From the NCBI RefSeq assembly GCF_014905615.1, contig NZ_AQGU01000022.1, positions 186,001-250,000 of the forward strand: DNA of 64,000 nucleotides. Direction: 5' to 3'. This DNA is from Pseudoalteromonas aliena SW19 (lineage in GTDB: Bacteria; Pseudomonadota; Gammaproteobacteria; Enterobacterales; Alteromonadaceae). This document shows positions 1-10,785 of this stretch, piece by piece; position 1 is the first letter of the stretch, and the number at the start of each line of letters is the position of its first letter. Both the position numbers and the translations under genes were made by a program. Below the pieces are notes generated by a model that was given only the letters and a program-made list of their open reading frames with translations, did not search any database and was not told the DNA's origin.

Positions 1-39
1 AAGCTCGCCCAAGAAAAAGCACAAATCAATGACCGATAA
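1..39 (+). CDS. 3' end of an upstream gene, probably pdxA (partial)
   Basis: Frame 1 is open from the window edge to a TAA at 37-39 and encodes a short charged helical tail ([12 protein letters not shown]). It would overlap the start of rsmA by 11 bases. In many gammaproteobacteria pdxA (4-hydroxythreonine-4-phosphate dehydrogenase) directly precedes rsmA, so the identity is inferred from position only. Frame 3 also ends here, at TGA 30-32, and is the alternative. Confidence 0.4.
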   Translation, partial: KLAQEKAQINDR

Positions 40-835
40 AGTACATTTAGGACACCGCGCCCGTAAACGTTTTGGGCAAAACTTTTTATTCGACGAAATG
101 ATTATCGATAAAATAGTCTCTGCTATCGATCCTAAACCAGAAGACAACTTAGTAGAGATTGGCCCAGGCCTTGGCGCAATTACAGAACCTGTTGCTGAGC
201 TAAGTGGCCATCTAACGGTTGTTGAATTAGATAAAGATTTAGCACAACGTTTAATTGAGCATCCTTTTTTAGGTCCTAAGCTAACAGTAAACCAAGGCGA
301 TGCAATGACGTTTGACTTTGCAAGCTTAGTTAGAGATGACAAAAAATTAAAAGTGTTTGGTAACTTACCTTATAATATTTCAACACCATTATTGTTCCAC
401 CTTTTTGAGTTTGCTGACAATATTGAACACATGCATTTTATGCTACAAAAAGAAGTAGTAAAACGTATGGTGGCAGGTCCTGGCAGCAAAACGTTTGGTC
501 GTCTAAGCGTAATGACTCAATATTACTGTAACGCAATGCCAGTAATAGAAGTTCCACCTGAGTGTTTCAAACCTGCACCTAAGGTAGATTCGGCTGTAAT
601 TCGCCTAATCCCTAAGAAACCAGAACAACGCACTGCAAAAAGCGTTAAGATTTTAAATACGGTTTGTCTAGAAGCCTTTAACCAACGTCGTAAAACATTA
701 CGAAACAGTTTAGGTAACCTGCTAACCGCTGAAGAGCTTACCAGCATTGGAATAGATGTAACATTACGTGCTGAACGCTTATCTTTACAACAATTTATTG
801 ATATAGCTAACTGGATTTATGACAACAAGCAGTAA
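29..835 (+). CDS. rsmA: 16S rRNA (adenine(1518)-N6/adenine(1519)-N6)-dimethyltransferase
   Basis: RsmA (KsgA) dimethylates two adjacent adenines in the 3' terminal hairpin of 16S rRNA, using SAM, during late assembly of the small ribosomal subunit. The 268-residue protein has the family length. It shows the N-terminal FGQNFL motif, the SAM-binding [11 protein letters not shown] motif near residue 42 and the catalytic NLPYNIS motif near residue 113. A basic helical C-terminal domain ([11 protein letters not shown]) follows. It overlaps apaG by 17 bases, so the two are co-translated, as in the E. coli surA-pdxA-ksgA-apaG-apaH operon. Identification is firm. Confidence 0.97.
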   Translation: MTDKVHLGHRARKRFGQNFLFDEMIIDKIVSAIDPKPEDNLVEIGPGLGAITEPVAELSGHLTVVELDKDLAQRLIEHPFLGPKLTVNQGDAMTFDFASLVRDDKKLKVFGNLPYNISTPLLFHLFEFADNIEHMHFMLQKEVVKRMVAGPGSKTFGRLSVMTQYYCNAMPVIEVPPECFKPAPKVDSAVIRLIPKKPEQRTAKSVKILNTVCLEAFNQRRKTLRNSLGNLLTAEELTSIGIDVTLRAERLSLQQFIDIANWIYDNKQ

Positions 836-1208
836 TATTGGATCACCTGTAAAAGTATCGGTAGAAACATTTTACGTAGAAGGCCAATCACAACCTGAAA
901 TTGAAAAATACGTATTTGCTTATTCGGTAACAATTAGAAATCACAGCCTTTGTAGTGCTAAATTACTCAGTCGATACTGGTTGATAACAGATGCAAATGG
1001 TAAAGAAATTGAAGTTGAGGGTGAAGGAGTTGTGGGTGAAATGCCCACAATCGGGCCTGGGGAAAGTTACAAATACACGAGCGGTGCTATACTCGATACG
1101 CCAGTAGGTACAATGCAAGGGCATTATACTCTGCGTAACGAATTTGGTTCTGAGTTCCAAGCCCCTATTAACGTGTTTCGTTTGGCATGTCCTAATATTT
1201 TACATTAA
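819..1208 (+). CDS. apaG: ApaG domain protein
   Basis: This is a 129-residue single-domain ApaG protein, a small fibronectin-III-like beta sandwich whose biochemical role in bacteria is still unclear. The conserved core is clearly visible: [33 protein letters not shown] and [18 protein letters not shown], ending in a short FRLACP strand. The ATG at 819 lies inside the end of rsmA. Homologues usually start close to the segment beginning VKVSVE, so the first few residues are variable. It sits between rsmA and apaH, the classic order. Confidence 0.95.
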   Translation: MTTSSNIGSPVKVSVETFYVEGQSQPEIEKYVFAYSVTIRNHSLCSAKLLSRYWLITDANGKEIEVEGEGVVGEMPTIGPGESYKYTSGAILDTPVGTMQGHYTLRNEFGSEFQAPINVFRLACPNILH

Positions 1209-1224
1209 GTAATGGCTATATCTG

Positions 1225-2043
1225 ATGGCTGATTATGCGATAGGCGATTTACAAGGCTGCTTTAGTGAGTTTAACGCCTTACTGCAACGAGTTGACTTTA
1301 ATCCCAGTAAAGATCATCTTTATTTGGTGGGCGATATAATAGCACGAGGGCCGGACTCCCTAGCTTGCTTAGATTATATTTATAAACACCAAAATAGCGT
1401 AACCATCACTCTTGGCAATCATGATCTGCACATGATTGCCTGCCATTATCTTAATAAACCCGCCAACCCAAAAGATAAACTCGCTCCAATATTTGATAGC
1501 AATAAACTACAGCGCTATATTAGTTATTTGCAAACTCAACCACTTGCATTATATTTAGAAAAACACAATAGCTTTATATCTCATGCTGGACTCAATCCTG
1601 ATTGGTCAGTTAAGCAAGCTTTAAAGCATGCGCAATTTGCACAGACCTGTTATCAATCAAATAACGCTAAAATGTTTTTCAAACTGATGTATCAACCTCA
1701 TCCTATAGCTTGGTCAAGCGCTCTCGATGAGTTTGAAAAGTTTCGATACATAGTTAACTATTTCACTCGGATGCGCTTTTTAACACAAGATAATAAATTA
1801 GAACTTAATGCAAAAGGCGCAATAACTCAAAGTAACACTTTAATCCCTTGGTTTTGTCATCCAAATATTTACAATGTAAAACAAGACATTGTTTTTGGTC
1901 ATTGGGCTGCTCTTAAAGGTGAAACTGGTTACAAACACGTACATGCTTTGGATACAGGCTGTGTATGGGGTAACAGCATGACCTTAATCGAACTCGCGAA
2001 TAAAAAAAGAATTACCGAAAAATCTCATCTTTTGTCTAAATAA
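1225..2043 (+). CDS. apaH: Bis(5'-nucleosyl)-tetraphosphatase, symmetrical (Ap4A hydrolase)
   Basis: ApaH splits diadenosine tetraphosphate into two ADP and can also decap Np4-capped RNA. It is a metallophosphoesterase. The metal-binding motifs are visible: GDLQGC near residue 7, VGDIIARGPDS near residue 35, GNHDLH near residue 64, ISHAGLNPDW near residue 118 and the late FGHWAALKG motif. The length of 272 residues fits the family. It lies 16 bases after apaG and is the last gene of this cluster; a hairpin follows at 2123. Confidence 0.96.
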   Translation: MADYAIGDLQGCFSEFNALLQRVDFNPSKDHLYLVGDIIARGPDSLACLDYIYKHQNSVTITLGNHDLHMIACHYLNKPANPKDKLAPIFDSNKLQRYISYLQTQPLALYLEKHNSFISHAGLNPDWSVKQALKHAQFAQTCYQSNNAKMFFKLMYQPHPIAWSSALDEFEKFRYIVNYFTRMRFLTQDNKLELNAKGAITQSNTLIPWFCHPNIYNVKQDIVFGHWAALKGETGYKHVHALDTGCVWGNSMTLIELANKKRITEKSHLLSK

Positions 2044-2122
2044 ACTGAAAAAAAACTGTACATCTGTTAGGTTTGTAGACTAAGAGTTAAAATATAATTA
2101 AATATATTGTTGTTAATTACTT

Positions 2123-2156
2123 AACTTATCAGCATAAATGCCGATAAGTTTTAAAT
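2123..2156 (+). terminator. Likely intrinsic terminator after apaH
   Basis: An 8-bp perfect stem (AACTTATC/GATAAGTT) is extended by 4 more pairs (GCAT/ATGC) after one mismatch, with a 2-base loop, and is followed by TTTTAA. The stem is strong, but the T run is short. It lies between apaH and the chemoreceptor gene and could also act in the leader of the latter. Confidence 0.5.
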
Positions 2157-2181
2157 GAAGTACTTTTGAGTGGAAATCCAT

Positions 2182-4197
2182 ATGAATCTAACTGTAAGGC
2201 AACGTATCTGGGGTGGTTTTATATTCATCACACTTTTACTTTTAATAATTGGTGGCAATTCTCTAATAAAAATAGCCAATATTGACCGTTCTACTCAAAA
2301 AGTGAACCTCTTATCGCTTCCTGCATTGAACAAGAGTTCTGAGCTACAAGCCGAATTTATTTTAATGAGTAAAGCTGCCCAAGCTAGCTTTTATACCTCG
2401 TCAACAAGTGAGCTGGAGCCAATAAAAAAACGTGTACTAGAACAAAAAAAGCTATTCGATACGCTTCATAGCGAACTACAGGCTGTTGTTAAAGAAGATC
2501 CCGTGCTAAGTCAAAACAGCCAAAATGTAGAAAAAACATATTTAAGCTTTTTAGGCACTGTTGAGAACTTAATCGCAGACAAAGGAAAGCAGCTCGCGCT
2601 AAACAAAACATTAAAAGCGCAGCTTGAAAAAATAGAGCTTAATGCTGAAGACGCAAACTCTTTGGTTCTTGATATCATTGATATTGATGGATTAGAAGAA
2701 AATCACCCTCGCGCATTTCAAGCCGCTAATAATTTAGAAAATAACTTTATGTCGGTTGTAAGTAACAGTACAGATATGCTGACCGTTAAAACACTTAACA
2801 CTCTCGATATTGTTAAAAATGAGCAAACCTATTACTTAGATGAAGTGATACGCACCGTCGCTTTAATCAAACCAGCTATAGAGCAAAGCCATAGTGATTT
2901 ATTTGATAGCCTTAAAGGGTTTGTTGATACTCTAGAAAACAACATCAAAGGCAGTAATAGTTTGGCTGCAAATAAAAAGCGGTTAATTGATGCTATTACA
3001 CTTACAGAAAAAGAACTTGCGCAATCTGAACAAGCAACAAAAATGGCGCTAAATCAAATTGATGAATTAGTTAACCGAGCTAGTGACGAAGCATTTAAAC
3101 TTCAAGAAGGGGTTCGTAATGATGTAGATTCAGCCAATTTATGGACGTGGGTTGGTATGATCATTGCCACTATTCTTGCCGTTTTCATTGCAGTTATTAC
3201 CGTAAGCCGAATTACTAAACCGCTTGCAGAAGTTAATCGAATTTTAGATATAGTTGCCAGTGGCGACATGACACAGCGATTAGATGACAGTGCTAAAGAT
3301 GAATTTGGCGAATTATCGAAAAGCTGTAATACACTAATAGATAGCTTACGCAGCTTAATTAAAGGTATTATTTCTCGCTCTACTCAGCTTGCTGCTGCAT
3401 CTGAGCAAACATCTGCAATAACAGCGGAGTCAAGCCAAGCAATTCGTAACCAACAAGCCCAGGTTGAGCAAGCTGCAACAGCAACAACAGAAATGAGTAG
3501 TACATCGCAAACAGTTAGCAATAGTGCGCAGCAAGCCTTAAGTGAAATTAAGAATGCCGATAAAGAAGCTGAGCGCGTTAAAGGGATTTCTAATAATAAT
3601 AAAGCAACTATTGAGCAATTAGCTCGTGAAGTTGATGACGCCTCTATGGTTATTAATAAACTACATCAAGACAGTGCATCAATTGGCAGTATACTAGACG
3701 TAATACGTGGTATTGCAGATCAAACCAACTTGCTTGCATTAAATGCTGCGATTGAAGCTGCTCGTGCTGGTGAGTATGGCAGGGGCTTTGCCGTTGTAGC
3801 TGATGAAGTGCGCTCTTTAGCAAGTAAAACGCAAGAATCTACCCAAGAGATACAATCAATGATTGAATCACTGCAGACTGGCGCAGAAGCGGCCGTAACG
3901 GCAATGGGCAAAGGTAAGCAGCGTGCCGTATCGTGTGTTGAACAATCTGATCTTGCAAGCACTGCTCTTGACTCAATCACGTTTGCTGTATCACAAGCAC
4001 ACGATGTTAGTGAAGAAATATCCACTGCCGCGCTTGAGCAGCAGCAAGTAGCCCAAGAAATTAGTGAACGCCTTGAGTCAATTGTAGCGATTGCAGAACA
4101 AACAGCTGAAGGTGCAAGTCAAACTAACATTTCGAGCTCTGAAGTTGCGAAACTGGCTGAAGAATTACGCTTATCTGTAGATGCTTTCAAAGTGTAA
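2182..4197 (+). CDS. Methyl-accepting chemotaxis protein (two-TM chemoreceptor)
   Basis: This is an inner-membrane chemoreceptor that signals to CheA/CheW. There is a TM helix near residues 9-29, then a long periplasmic helical ligand domain of about 290 residues. A second TM follows ([19 protein letters not shown]), then a HAMP segment beginning ITKPLAEV and the cytoplasmic coiled coil. The hairpin tip has the conserved [19 protein letters not shown] followed by [15 protein letters not shown]. No C-terminal CheR/CheB-tethering pentapeptide is present. The ATG at 2182 is preferred over a GTG at 2170 because GAGTGG sits at normal spacing before it. The ligand cannot be told from sequence. Confidence 0.93.
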   Translation: MNLTVRQRIWGGFIFITLLLLIIGGNSLIKIANIDRSTQKVNLLSLPALNKSSELQAEFILMSKAAQASFYTSSTSELEPIKKRVLEQKKLFDTLHSELQAVVKEDPVLSQNSQNVEKTYLSFLGTVENLIADKGKQLALNKTLKAQLEKIELNAEDANSLVLDIIDIDGLEENHPRAFQAANNLENNFMSVVSNSTDMLTVKTLNTLDIVKNEQTYYLDEVIRTVALIKPAIEQSHSDLFDSLKGFVDTLENNIKGSNSLAANKKRLIDAITLTEKELAQSEQATKMALNQIDELVNRASDEAFKLQEGVRNDVDSANLWTWVGMIIATILAVFIAVITVSRITKPLAEVNRILDIVASGDMTQRLDDSAKDEFGELSKSCNTLIDSLRSLIKGIISRSTQLAAASEQTSAITAESSQAIRNQQAQVEQAATATTEMSSTSQTVSNSAQQALSEIKNADKEAERVKGISNNNKATIEQLAREVDDASMVINKLHQDSASIGSILDVIRGIADQTNLLALNAAIEAARAGEYGRGFAVVADEVRSLASKTQESTQEIQSMIESLQTGAEAAVTAMGKGKQRAVSCVEQSDLASTALDSITFAVSQAHDVSEEISTAALEQQQVAQEISERLESIVAIAEQTAEGASQTNISSSEVAKLAEELRLSVDAFKV

Positions 4198-4218
4198 ATT
4201 CGAACTTATAACTTAATA

Positions 4219-4256
4219 AAAAAGCCGTATTTAATCACTTAAATACGGCTTTTTAT
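4219..4256 (+). terminator. Intrinsic terminator after the chemoreceptor gene
   Basis: A 13-bp stem (AAGCCGTATTTAA with its complement) closes a 4-base loop and is followed by a run of T. It lies 22 bases after the stop codon. A run of A before the stem means it could work in both directions. Confidence 0.9.
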
Positions 4257-4292
4257 TTAGAACACTATATTTTAATAGACTCCCCTACCCTT

Positions 4293-4516
4293 TATGTCAT
4301 CAACACGTCCTAGTAAATATCTTAACCAGAGTTCAGGTTAAGTAAAAACCGAGCAACAAACAGTTAACTGTCCCTAGAAGAAATCCAAAGGACAGCGCAT
4401 GCTTGGTGTTTATGCTACGTTATCGCCTATTTATGGGGAATAACCACACCACATAGGCTCTGCCTTTCCTAAATGCCAAACACACTACTGAAAAATTAAT
4501 CACGAAAGGTCAGGGC
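4293..4516 (+). repeat. Family-1 MITE-like repeat, copy A
   Basis: This non-coding copy shares long near-identical blocks with the stretches at 38073-38337 (opposite orientation), 43700-43856 and 54071-54253. The shared core includes TTATCGCCTATTTATGGGG, AATAACCACACCACATAGG and CACGAAAGGTCAG. The left end (CAACACGTCCTAG) is a variant of the family's CAACACGCCCTAG end. Near the left end, 4320-4341 holds a solitary end of repeat family 3 (CTTAACC...GGTTAAG). Exact borders are approximate. Confidence 0.75.
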
Positions 4517-4602
4517 TACAACGACGATTAAAAGTAATGTGATTTGTTAAATTCAGAAGGTGACTAGTGGTTGTTATAAAAACTAGGGGGGCGGTCAAGT
4601 AA

Positions 4603-4692
4603 AATAGCGAAGTTTACGAACTGCCTGATGGTGATTATTATGTTCATTGCAGGTGCAATTTTAGCGAGGTGAAAAAATACTATCTTAAAACA
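4603..4692 (+). other. Short coding-like stretch without a start codon (possible gene remnant)
   Basis: One frame stays open here after a TAA at 4600 and reads like protein (EVYELPDGDYYVHC...). There is no credible start codon and no ribosome binding site. It runs into the terminator at 4693. The segment may be the tail of a lost small gene that the terminator once served. I do not recognise a family. Confidence 0.2.
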
Positions 4693-4722
4693 AGAACGCT
4701 CCAAATAAAGGAGCGTTTTTTA
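4693..4722 (+). terminator. Intrinsic terminator
   Basis: The stem AACGCTCC/GGAGCGTT has a 7-base loop and is followed by six T on the plus strand. There is no intact plus-strand gene directly upstream. The same stem could also end the minus-strand gene at 4776-5159, although the T run on that side is poorer. Confidence 0.8.
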
Positions 4723-4775
4723 TATAGAACCATAACTCATTAACTAATGGATATATGGAGTTTTTCTTTTCTTAA

Positions 4776-5159
4776 TTAAAGGCCCGCACGCTCTTTAATA
4801 ACAGCAATAAGAGGTGAACCGCCATTACCGCTGCTTTCAGCCCAAGCGATGTCTGCGCCATCTGCAAGCGAGCTCTTCGATAGATTTTTAACTATGTACT
4901 CACCTGTGTCAACCGCATTGCTTGCGACAGCATGGCGTAACAAGTTATTACCATTACATTGGACTGCATCATAAATATTGCGAATTTTTACACGAGAACT
5001 CTTAAGTTTGCTACGTAGACGATTTTTATCATCAGCAGCAATATACTCACAAATGGATACCGCTAATTGATCGTCAGCATTTACAGGCGCTGTATAAGAA
5101 AATGAACCAACTGCAACTGCAACTGCAGCAATAACAACTAACTTTGATAATTTAGACAT
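4776..5159 (-). CDS. Small exported protein, DUF3718-like
   Basis: This 127-residue protein has a clear signal peptide (hydrophobic stretch at residues 8-20, likely cleaved after PVNA). The mature part is small, with two cysteines (SICEYI and VQCNGN). The pattern of ICEYIAADD, basic LRSKLKSSR, IYDAVQCNGNNLLRHA resembles the DUF3718 family of marine gammaproteobacteria. That assignment is from memory of the motif and is not proven. AAGGTG precedes the ATG at good spacing. It is probably periplasmic; its function is unknown. Confidence 0.8.
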   Translation of the reverse strand: MSKLSKLVVIAAVAVAVGSFSYTAPVNADDQLAVSICEYIAADDKNRLRSKLKSSRVKIRNIYDAVQCNGNNLLRHAVASNAVDTGEYIVKNLSKSSLADGADIAWAESSGNGGSPLIAVIKERAGL

Positions 5160-5236
5160 GATACACCTTTATGGTACTTTATTCCTATGTTGATTGGTCA
5201 ATATTGTATCAACTAACTAAAGATACCGCAATAATG

Positions 5237-5728
5237 TTATTTAATTTTGTATAAAGTTACGAATTTATAACTAGATTTGTTTTTTTCATCAGCTTGTTTA
5301 CTTTCTTCTTCTTTTATTTCCCAATTAGCAACTTTTTGGTAATCAGGAAACTGTGTATCACCCTTAATATCTAAATCTATAAACGTTAAATATAGGCGAT
5401 CAGCATGCTCTAAAAATTGCTGGTAAATATTCCCACCACCAATAATCATCACTTCTTCCACATCAGCAACTAGCTCTAAAGCAGCCTCTGGTGTTGTAAC
5501 AATCTCAATGCCTGCCGCACAGTATCTGCTATTTCGAGTGATAATAATATTACGACGACCCGGTAAAGGACGCCCTATTGACTCAAACGTCTTACGACCC
5601 ATTATTATCGGCTTACCCGTTGTTATTCTTTTAAAGTGCTGTAAGTCGGCGGGTAAATGCCAAGGCATTTTATTCTCTAAACCAATTACACGATTATTTG
5701 CCATTGCAGCAATCATTGAAATTACCAT
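5237..5728 (-). CDS. folA: Dihydrofolate reductase
   Basis: FolA reduces dihydrofolate to tetrahydrofolate with NADPH and supplies one-carbon metabolism. The 163-residue protein has the chromosomal type I layout: MISMIAA-like first strand, NRVIGLENKMPWHLPADL with the substrate-binding Asp, the GRKTFESIGRPLPGR cofactor loop, and IIGGGNIYQQFL. The C-terminal part is rich in Lys/Glu, as often seen in marine species. It lies downstream of obgE on the same strand, but a terminator separates the two. Confidence 0.97.
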   Translation of the reverse strand: MVISMIAAMANNRVIGLENKMPWHLPADLQHFKRITTGKPIIMGRKTFESIGRPLPGRRNIIITRNSRYCAAGIEIVTTPEAALELVADVEEVMIIGGGNIYQQFLEHADRLYLTFIDLDIKGDTQFPDYQKVANWEIKEEESKQADEKNKSSYKFVTLYKIK

Positions 5729-5761
5729 TCTAAATACCTAAAACTTTATAATTAAACAAAG

Positions 5762-5785
5762 AAAAAGGAGCGATTGCTCCTTTTA
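5762..5785 (-). terminator. Intrinsic terminator after obgE
   Basis: Read on the minus strand, GGAGC-AATC-GCTCC is followed by a T-rich run. It lies 16 bases past the obgE stop codon and before folA, so folA probably depends on read-through or its own promoter. Confidence 0.75.
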
Positions 5786-5800
5786 TATAATTAACTGTAA

Positions 5801-6958
<1,158 letters not shown>

Positions 6959-7063
6959 TCACTTTAGGGATTGGCTTGTTAATTTAACTATTATATACCG
7001 AAGTAGCCTTTAGAGCACACAACGAAAAAACACTTGGGTATATATTATAAAAGAACTGAAAAC

Positions 7064-7093
7064 AAAAAACCCCGCAAAGGCGGGGTTTTTTAA
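7064..7093 (-). terminator. Intrinsic terminator after rpmA
   Basis: A G+C-rich stem (CCCCGC/GCGGGG) has a short loop, with A and T runs on both sides. On the minus strand it directly follows rpmA. It would reduce, not necessarily abolish, transcription into obgE. Confidence 0.9.
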
Positions 7094-7105
7094 CTACCTT
7101 ACTGA

Positions 7106-7363
7106 TTACTCAGTTACGATAGTTACGTATTTACGGTTTAAAGGACCTTTCTGTTCAAATTGAACTTTACCATCTGCTTTTGCGAAGATAGTGTGGTCTT
7201 TACCGATACCTACGTTAGTGCCCGGGTGAAAACGAGTTCCACGCTGACGTACAATGATGCTACCCGCTAGAACTGATTCGCCACCAAAACGCTTAACACC
7301 TAGGCGTTTGCTTTCTGAATCGCGACCGTTACGAGTACTACCAGCTGCTTTTTTATGTGCCAT
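7106..7363 (-). CDS. rpmA: 50S ribosomal protein L27
   Basis: L27 is a large-subunit protein whose flexible N-terminus reaches the peptidyl transferase centre. The 85-residue sequence is typical: [19 protein letters not shown], then [25 protein letters not shown] and [11 protein letters not shown]. There is no Firmicutes-style N-terminal extension. It lies 16 bases after rplU and is clearly co-transcribed. Confidence 0.98.
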
Positions 7364-7379
7364 TTCTAAGTACCTCTAA

Positions 7380-7691
7380 TTAAGCGCTAATGCCAGTGAT
7401 TTTAACTTCAGTGAACCATTGACGATGGCCCATTTGATTACGAGAGTTCTTACGGCGTCTAAATTTAACAATCTTAATTTTTTCACCGCGACCATGTGAA
7501 ACAACCTCAGCTGTTATCTTGCCACCGTTTACGAACGGTACACCGATCTCAATCTTTTCACCATCAGCAACTAAAAGCACTGAATCAAATTCAACTGCCG
7601 CACCAGTTTCAACGTCTAATTTTTCAAGACGAATCGTTTGACCTTCAGTCACACGATGCTGTTTACCACCACTTTGGAAAACCGCGTACAT
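7380..7691 (-). CDS. rplU: 50S ribosomal protein L21
   Basis: L21 binds 23S rRNA early in large-subunit assembly. The ATG at 7691 gives a 103-residue protein beginning [14 protein letters not shown], exactly the family's start and length. An ORF open further upstream adds 12 unrelated residues and is rejected. GGAG lies at normal spacing before the chosen ATG. Conserved blocks [14 protein letters not shown] and [11 protein letters not shown] are present. It heads the rplU-rpmA pair with a good promoter at 7754-7782. Confidence 0.97.
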   Translation of the reverse strand: MYAVFQSGGKQHRVTEGQTIRLEKLDVETGAAVEFDSVLLVADGEKIEIGVPFVNGGKITAEVVSHGRGEKIKIVKFRRRKNSRNQMGHRQWFTEVKITGISA

Positions 7692-7753
7692 AATTAACTC
7701 CGTCTGTGCGCCCTCAAATCGGCGCAACTAAAATATTCTTCGATAGGGCGCGA

Positions 7754-7782
7754 AGTTTACGCTAATGCAAAAAAACTAGCAA
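7754..7782 (-). promoter_or_regulatory. Sigma-70 promoter of rplU-rpmA
   Basis: On the minus strand, TTGCTA and TAAACT are separated by exactly 17 bases. The -10 box ends 63 bases before the rplU ATG. The G+C-rich sequence just after it (TCGCGCCC) resembles a stringent-type discriminator; that reading is inference. Confidence 0.65.
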
Positions 7783-8113
7783 CCCTATTTTGTAATTAAA
7801 ACGAATAAAAAGTAGCTGCATTGAGGACAATTCATTATTTCCTTCATTTTATATTAATTAGCCCTTTTGCCAAGTGCTTTTTAACCATTAGCTAAAATAA
7901 ACTATCGCAGCTAACTAGGAGCGTTACAGGATAATAATTAAACTTAACTGACAGTGCATTTTGATTATCAATTAATCAGTTACTTTGCCAAATTAAGCCT
8001 CTATTCAGTACTTTAATAGTGTTTTTTCAATCAATCGTCACAAAATATCGAGCTAGTGCATTTTTTGTTGTACAATCTGCGCCGTTCACACATAAAAATT
8101 GGCTCGGAGATCA
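7783..8113. other. Intergenic region between rplU and ispB
   Basis: This divergent region holds no convincing gene. It must carry the ispB promoter; a TACAAT at about 8070 is a candidate -10 box, but no good -35 box sits at standard distance. An inverted repeat TAACTGA (7945-7951)/TCAGTTA (7976-7982) is the only other structure I noticed. Confidence 0.4.
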
Positions 8114-9085
8114 ATGGATATACAAGCTATCCAGGCGTTAATCAAAAGCGATATGAATGACGTCAATCAACTTATACATGCGCAAATGCGTTCAGATGTG
8201 GCGTTAGTTAACCAGCTTGGTTTGTATATAGTTAATAGTGGCGGCAAGCGTGTTCGTCCAATGTTAGCTATTTTAGCAGCCAAAGCACTCGGTTATCAGG
8301 GTAAAGATCATATAACGCTTGCGACAATTGTTGAGTTTATTCATACAGCAACGCTATTACATGATGATGTTGTAGATGAATCAAACTTGCGTCGTGGCAC
8401 GCCTACTGCAAATGCTGAATTTGGCAATGCTGCTAGCGTACTTGTAGGTGATTTTATTTACACTCGCTCATTTCAGCTAATGGTTGGCCTAGGCAAAATG
8501 CAAATTATGCAAATACTTGCCGATGCAACCAATATAATTGCTGAGGGTGAAGTACTGCAATTAATGAACTGTAATGACCCAGATACAACTGAAGCTAGCT
8601 ATATGCAGGTTATTTACTCTAAAACAGCTAAGTTGTTTGAAGCAGCCACCGGCCTTGCTGCGATCATTACAGAGCAAGATCAAGCTACGCTTGATGCACT
8701 GAACCTTTACGGCATGCATTTAGGCACCGCGTTTCAGTTAGTAGATGATGTACTCGATTACAACGCAGATGCCGACCAATTAGGTAAAAACATTGGCGAT
8801 GATTTAGCTGAAGGTAAGCCAACGCTTCCGCTTATTTATGCTATGCAGCACGGTAATGAGCAACAAACACAACTCATTCGTGATGCAATAGAGCACAGTA
8901 ATGGCATGGATCATTTAGAAGAAATTTTATCTACACTTAAACAAACCAACGCGCTAGAATTTACAATGCAAAAAGCAGAGCTTGAAGCAGACAAAGCCAT
9001 TGCCTGTTTAGACTTTTTAGCTGAGTCTGACTATAAGCAAGCTCTTATAAGCCTTGCTCGAATTGCGGTTAATCGCGACCACTAG
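8114..9085 (+). CDS. ispB: Octaprenyl diphosphate synthase
   Basis: IspB is a trans-prenyltransferase that extends farnesyl diphosphate with isopentenyl diphosphate to make the polyprenyl side chain of ubiquinone and menaquinone. The first Asp-rich motif is LLHDDVVDESNLRRG and the second is LVDDVLDYNAD; GGKRVRPML is also conserved. The ATG at 8114 follows a CGGAG ribosome binding site and gives 323 residues, the same as E. coli IspB. The TTG five codons earlier is rejected. Divergence from rplU matches the E. coli arrangement. Confidence 0.95.
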   Translation: MDIQAIQALIKSDMNDVNQLIHAQMRSDVALVNQLGLYIVNSGGKRVRPMLAILAAKALGYQGKDHITLATIVEFIHTATLLHDDVVDESNLRRGTPTANAEFGNAASVLVGDFIYTRSFQLMVGLGKMQIMQILADATNIIAEGEVLQLMNCNDPDTTEASYMQVIYSKTAKLFEAATGLAAIITEQDQATLDALNLYGMHLGTAFQLVDDVLDYNADADQLGKNIGDDLAEGKPTLPLIYAMQHGNEQQTQLIRDAIEHSNGMDHLEEILSTLKQTNALEFTMQKAELEADKAIACLDFLAESDYKQALISLARIAVNRDH

Positions 9086-9112
9086 TTACACAGTGTGAAC
9101 TTAATTCTGAGC

Positions 9113-9143
9113 AAAAAAAAGCCTGCAAATGCAGGCTTTTTTG
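9113..9143. terminator. Bidirectional intrinsic terminator between ispB and mdh
   Basis: The stem AAGCCTGC-AAAT-GCAGGCTT has an A run before it and a T run after it. It serves the two convergent genes ispB and mdh. Confidence 0.92.
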
Positions 9144-9159
9144 TTGCTCAAACCGGCTA

Positions 9160-10092
9160 TTACGCCATGAAATCAACACCTTCTTTGATGTCTTTTTTCA
9201 GTGTTTCAAGCATGTCATTTTTTGCTTTTGTTTCAAATGCGCTTAGTTCGCCGTAAGAAAGGATTTCTTCTACGCCGTTTTTACCTAAACGTACTGGGTG
9301 TGCAAAGTACTCTGCATCGCCATTTTCAACAGCAACGTACGCGTAATCTACAACGTCTTCACCCTGTAGGCCTTTAACTAAAGACATACAAAAACGAGCA
9401 GCAGCAGCGCCCATAGATAACGTAGCTGAACCACCGCCTGCTTTAGCATTTACAACTTCAGTACCTGCATTTTGGATACGTGGAGTAAGTGCAGCAACCT
9501 CTTCATCAGTGAAAGAAACACCTTCAACTTGAGAAAGTAGAGGCAGGATAGTTGTGCCAGAGTGACCACCAATTACTGGTACTTTCACTGTTGCTACGTC
9601 TACGCCTTTTAGCTCAGCAACAAATGCTTCTGAACGAATAACGTCAAGCGTAGTAATACCGAATACGCGTTTAGCGTCGTAAGTACCCGCTTTTTTGAAT
9701 ACTTCAGCAACAATTGGAACGGTGCCGTTTACTGGGTTAGTAATAATACCAACTAACGCTTTAGGACAGCTAGCAACAATGCCTTCTGCTAACGTTTTGA
9801 TGATACCAGCATTCACATTAAATAAATCAGCACGGTCCATGCCTGGTTTACGTGGCATACCCGCTGGAATAAGAACGATGTCAGAGCCTTCAAGCGCTTT
9901 GTTTAGTTCATCTGCGCCAAAACCTGCTACTTTAACATCTGTTGGGATGTGAGAAAGGTCAACCGCAACACCTGGTACTACTGGTGCAACATCATAAAGT
10001 GATAATTCAGAGCCAGCTGGTAAGCCTGTTTTTAATAATAAAGACAACGCTTGGCCGATACCGCCTGCAGCACCTAATACAGCAACTTTCAT
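9160..10092 (-). CDS. mdh: Malate dehydrogenase (NAD-dependent)
   Basis: Mdh interconverts malate and oxaloacetate in the TCA cycle. The 310-residue protein has the gammaproteobacterial (mitochondrial-like) form: [17 protein letters not shown] for NAD binding, the substrate-binding mobile loop [23 protein letters not shown], and [13 protein letters not shown] with the catalytic His. It is divergent from argR, as in many gammaproteobacteria. GGAGAATTCCAATG-type spacing supports the start at 10092. Confidence 0.97.
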   Translation of the reverse strand: MKVAVLGAAGGIGQALSLLLKTGLPAGSELSLYDVAPVVPGVAVDLSHIPTDVKVAGFGADELNKALEGSDIVLIPAGMPRKPGMDRADLFNVNAGIIKTLAEGIVASCPKALVGIITNPVNGTVPIVAEVFKKAGTYDAKRVFGITTLDVIRSEAFVAELKGVDVATVKVPVIGGHSGTTILPLLSQVEGVSFTDEEVAALTPRIQNAGTEVVNAKAGGGSATLSMGAAAARFCMSLVKGLQGEDVVDYAYVAVENGDAEYFAHPVRLGKNGVEEILSYGELSAFETKAKNDMLETLKKDIKEGVDFMA

Positions 10093-10255
10093 TGGAATTC
10101 TCCGTCATTTGAGGTAGGAAATATTTGTGGCTCTTAAGATAATGAAATTAGCGACTAAAAACAAATTTATCCTGTGTATTTCAGGTATATTTTCGACCAT
10201 AGTTGTAAACTTTATTGGTTTATCGCATCAAACTGGCAAGTTAACTAAACAACTA

Positions 10256-10271
10256 CTGCATAATTATTCAT
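10256..10271 (+). promoter_or_regulatory. Candidate ArgR (ARG box) operator
   Basis: TGCAT-AATT-ATTCA differs by one base from the ARG-box core TGAAT-N4-ATTCA. It lies 47 bases before the argR start, where autoregulation would place it. The usual second box three bases away is not convincing, so this is a weak call. Confidence 0.4.
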
Positions 10272-10317
10272 TATTGTGTAGAATTTACGACATAAATAAC
10301 AAAAATGAATAAAGACT

Positions 10318-10785
10318 ATGCAACCGCAAGATAAACAAGAAGCACTGGTAAAAGCATTTAAATCACTTTTAAAAGAAGAGAACTTTGGCTCTCAAGGCGA
10401 AATAGTTGACGCGTTAAAAGAGCAAGGTTTTGATAATATCAGCCAAAGCAAAGTATCTCGGATGCTAAGTAAGTTTGGTGCGGTACGTACACGTAACGCT
10501 AAACAAGAAATGGTCTACTGTTTACCTGCAGAAATGGGCGTTCCTACGGCAAAGAGCCCATTACGCCAATTAGTAATCGACATTATGCACAACGAAATGA
10601 TGATCATTATTCGCACAAGCCCAGGGGCTGCTCAACTTATTGCGCGTTTACTCGATTCGTTAGGTAAAGCAGATGGCGTGCTAGGGACCATTGCAGGCGA
10701 CGATACAATATTCATTGCACCTGCAAAAATATCTGAAATAGACGTCACACTAGAGCGCGTAAGACTATTATTCGATAACGTTTAA
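10318..10785 (+). CDS. argR: Arginine repressor
   Basis: ArgR is the hexameric arginine-sensing repressor of arginine biosynthesis. The N-terminal winged helix-turn-helix shows [16 protein letters not shown] and the recognition helix [16 protein letters not shown]. The C-terminal trimerisation and arginine-binding domain ends in [13 protein letters not shown], with the conserved Asp pair. The length of 155 matches E. coli (156). The stop codon abuts a family-2 repeat element. Confidence 0.96.
   Translation: MQPQDKQEALVKAFKSLLKEENFGSQGEIVDALKEQGFDNISQSKVSRMLSKFGAVRTRNAKQEMVYCLPAEMGVPTAKSPLRQLVIDIMHNEMMIIIRTSPGAAQLIARLLDSLGKADGVLGTIAGDDTIFIAPAKISEIDVTLERVRLLFDNV

Noticed and set aside
10127..10312. 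A 61-codon ORF in the mdh-argR gap
   Set aside because: It lacks a ribosome binding site and a recognisable family, and spans the argR promoter region.
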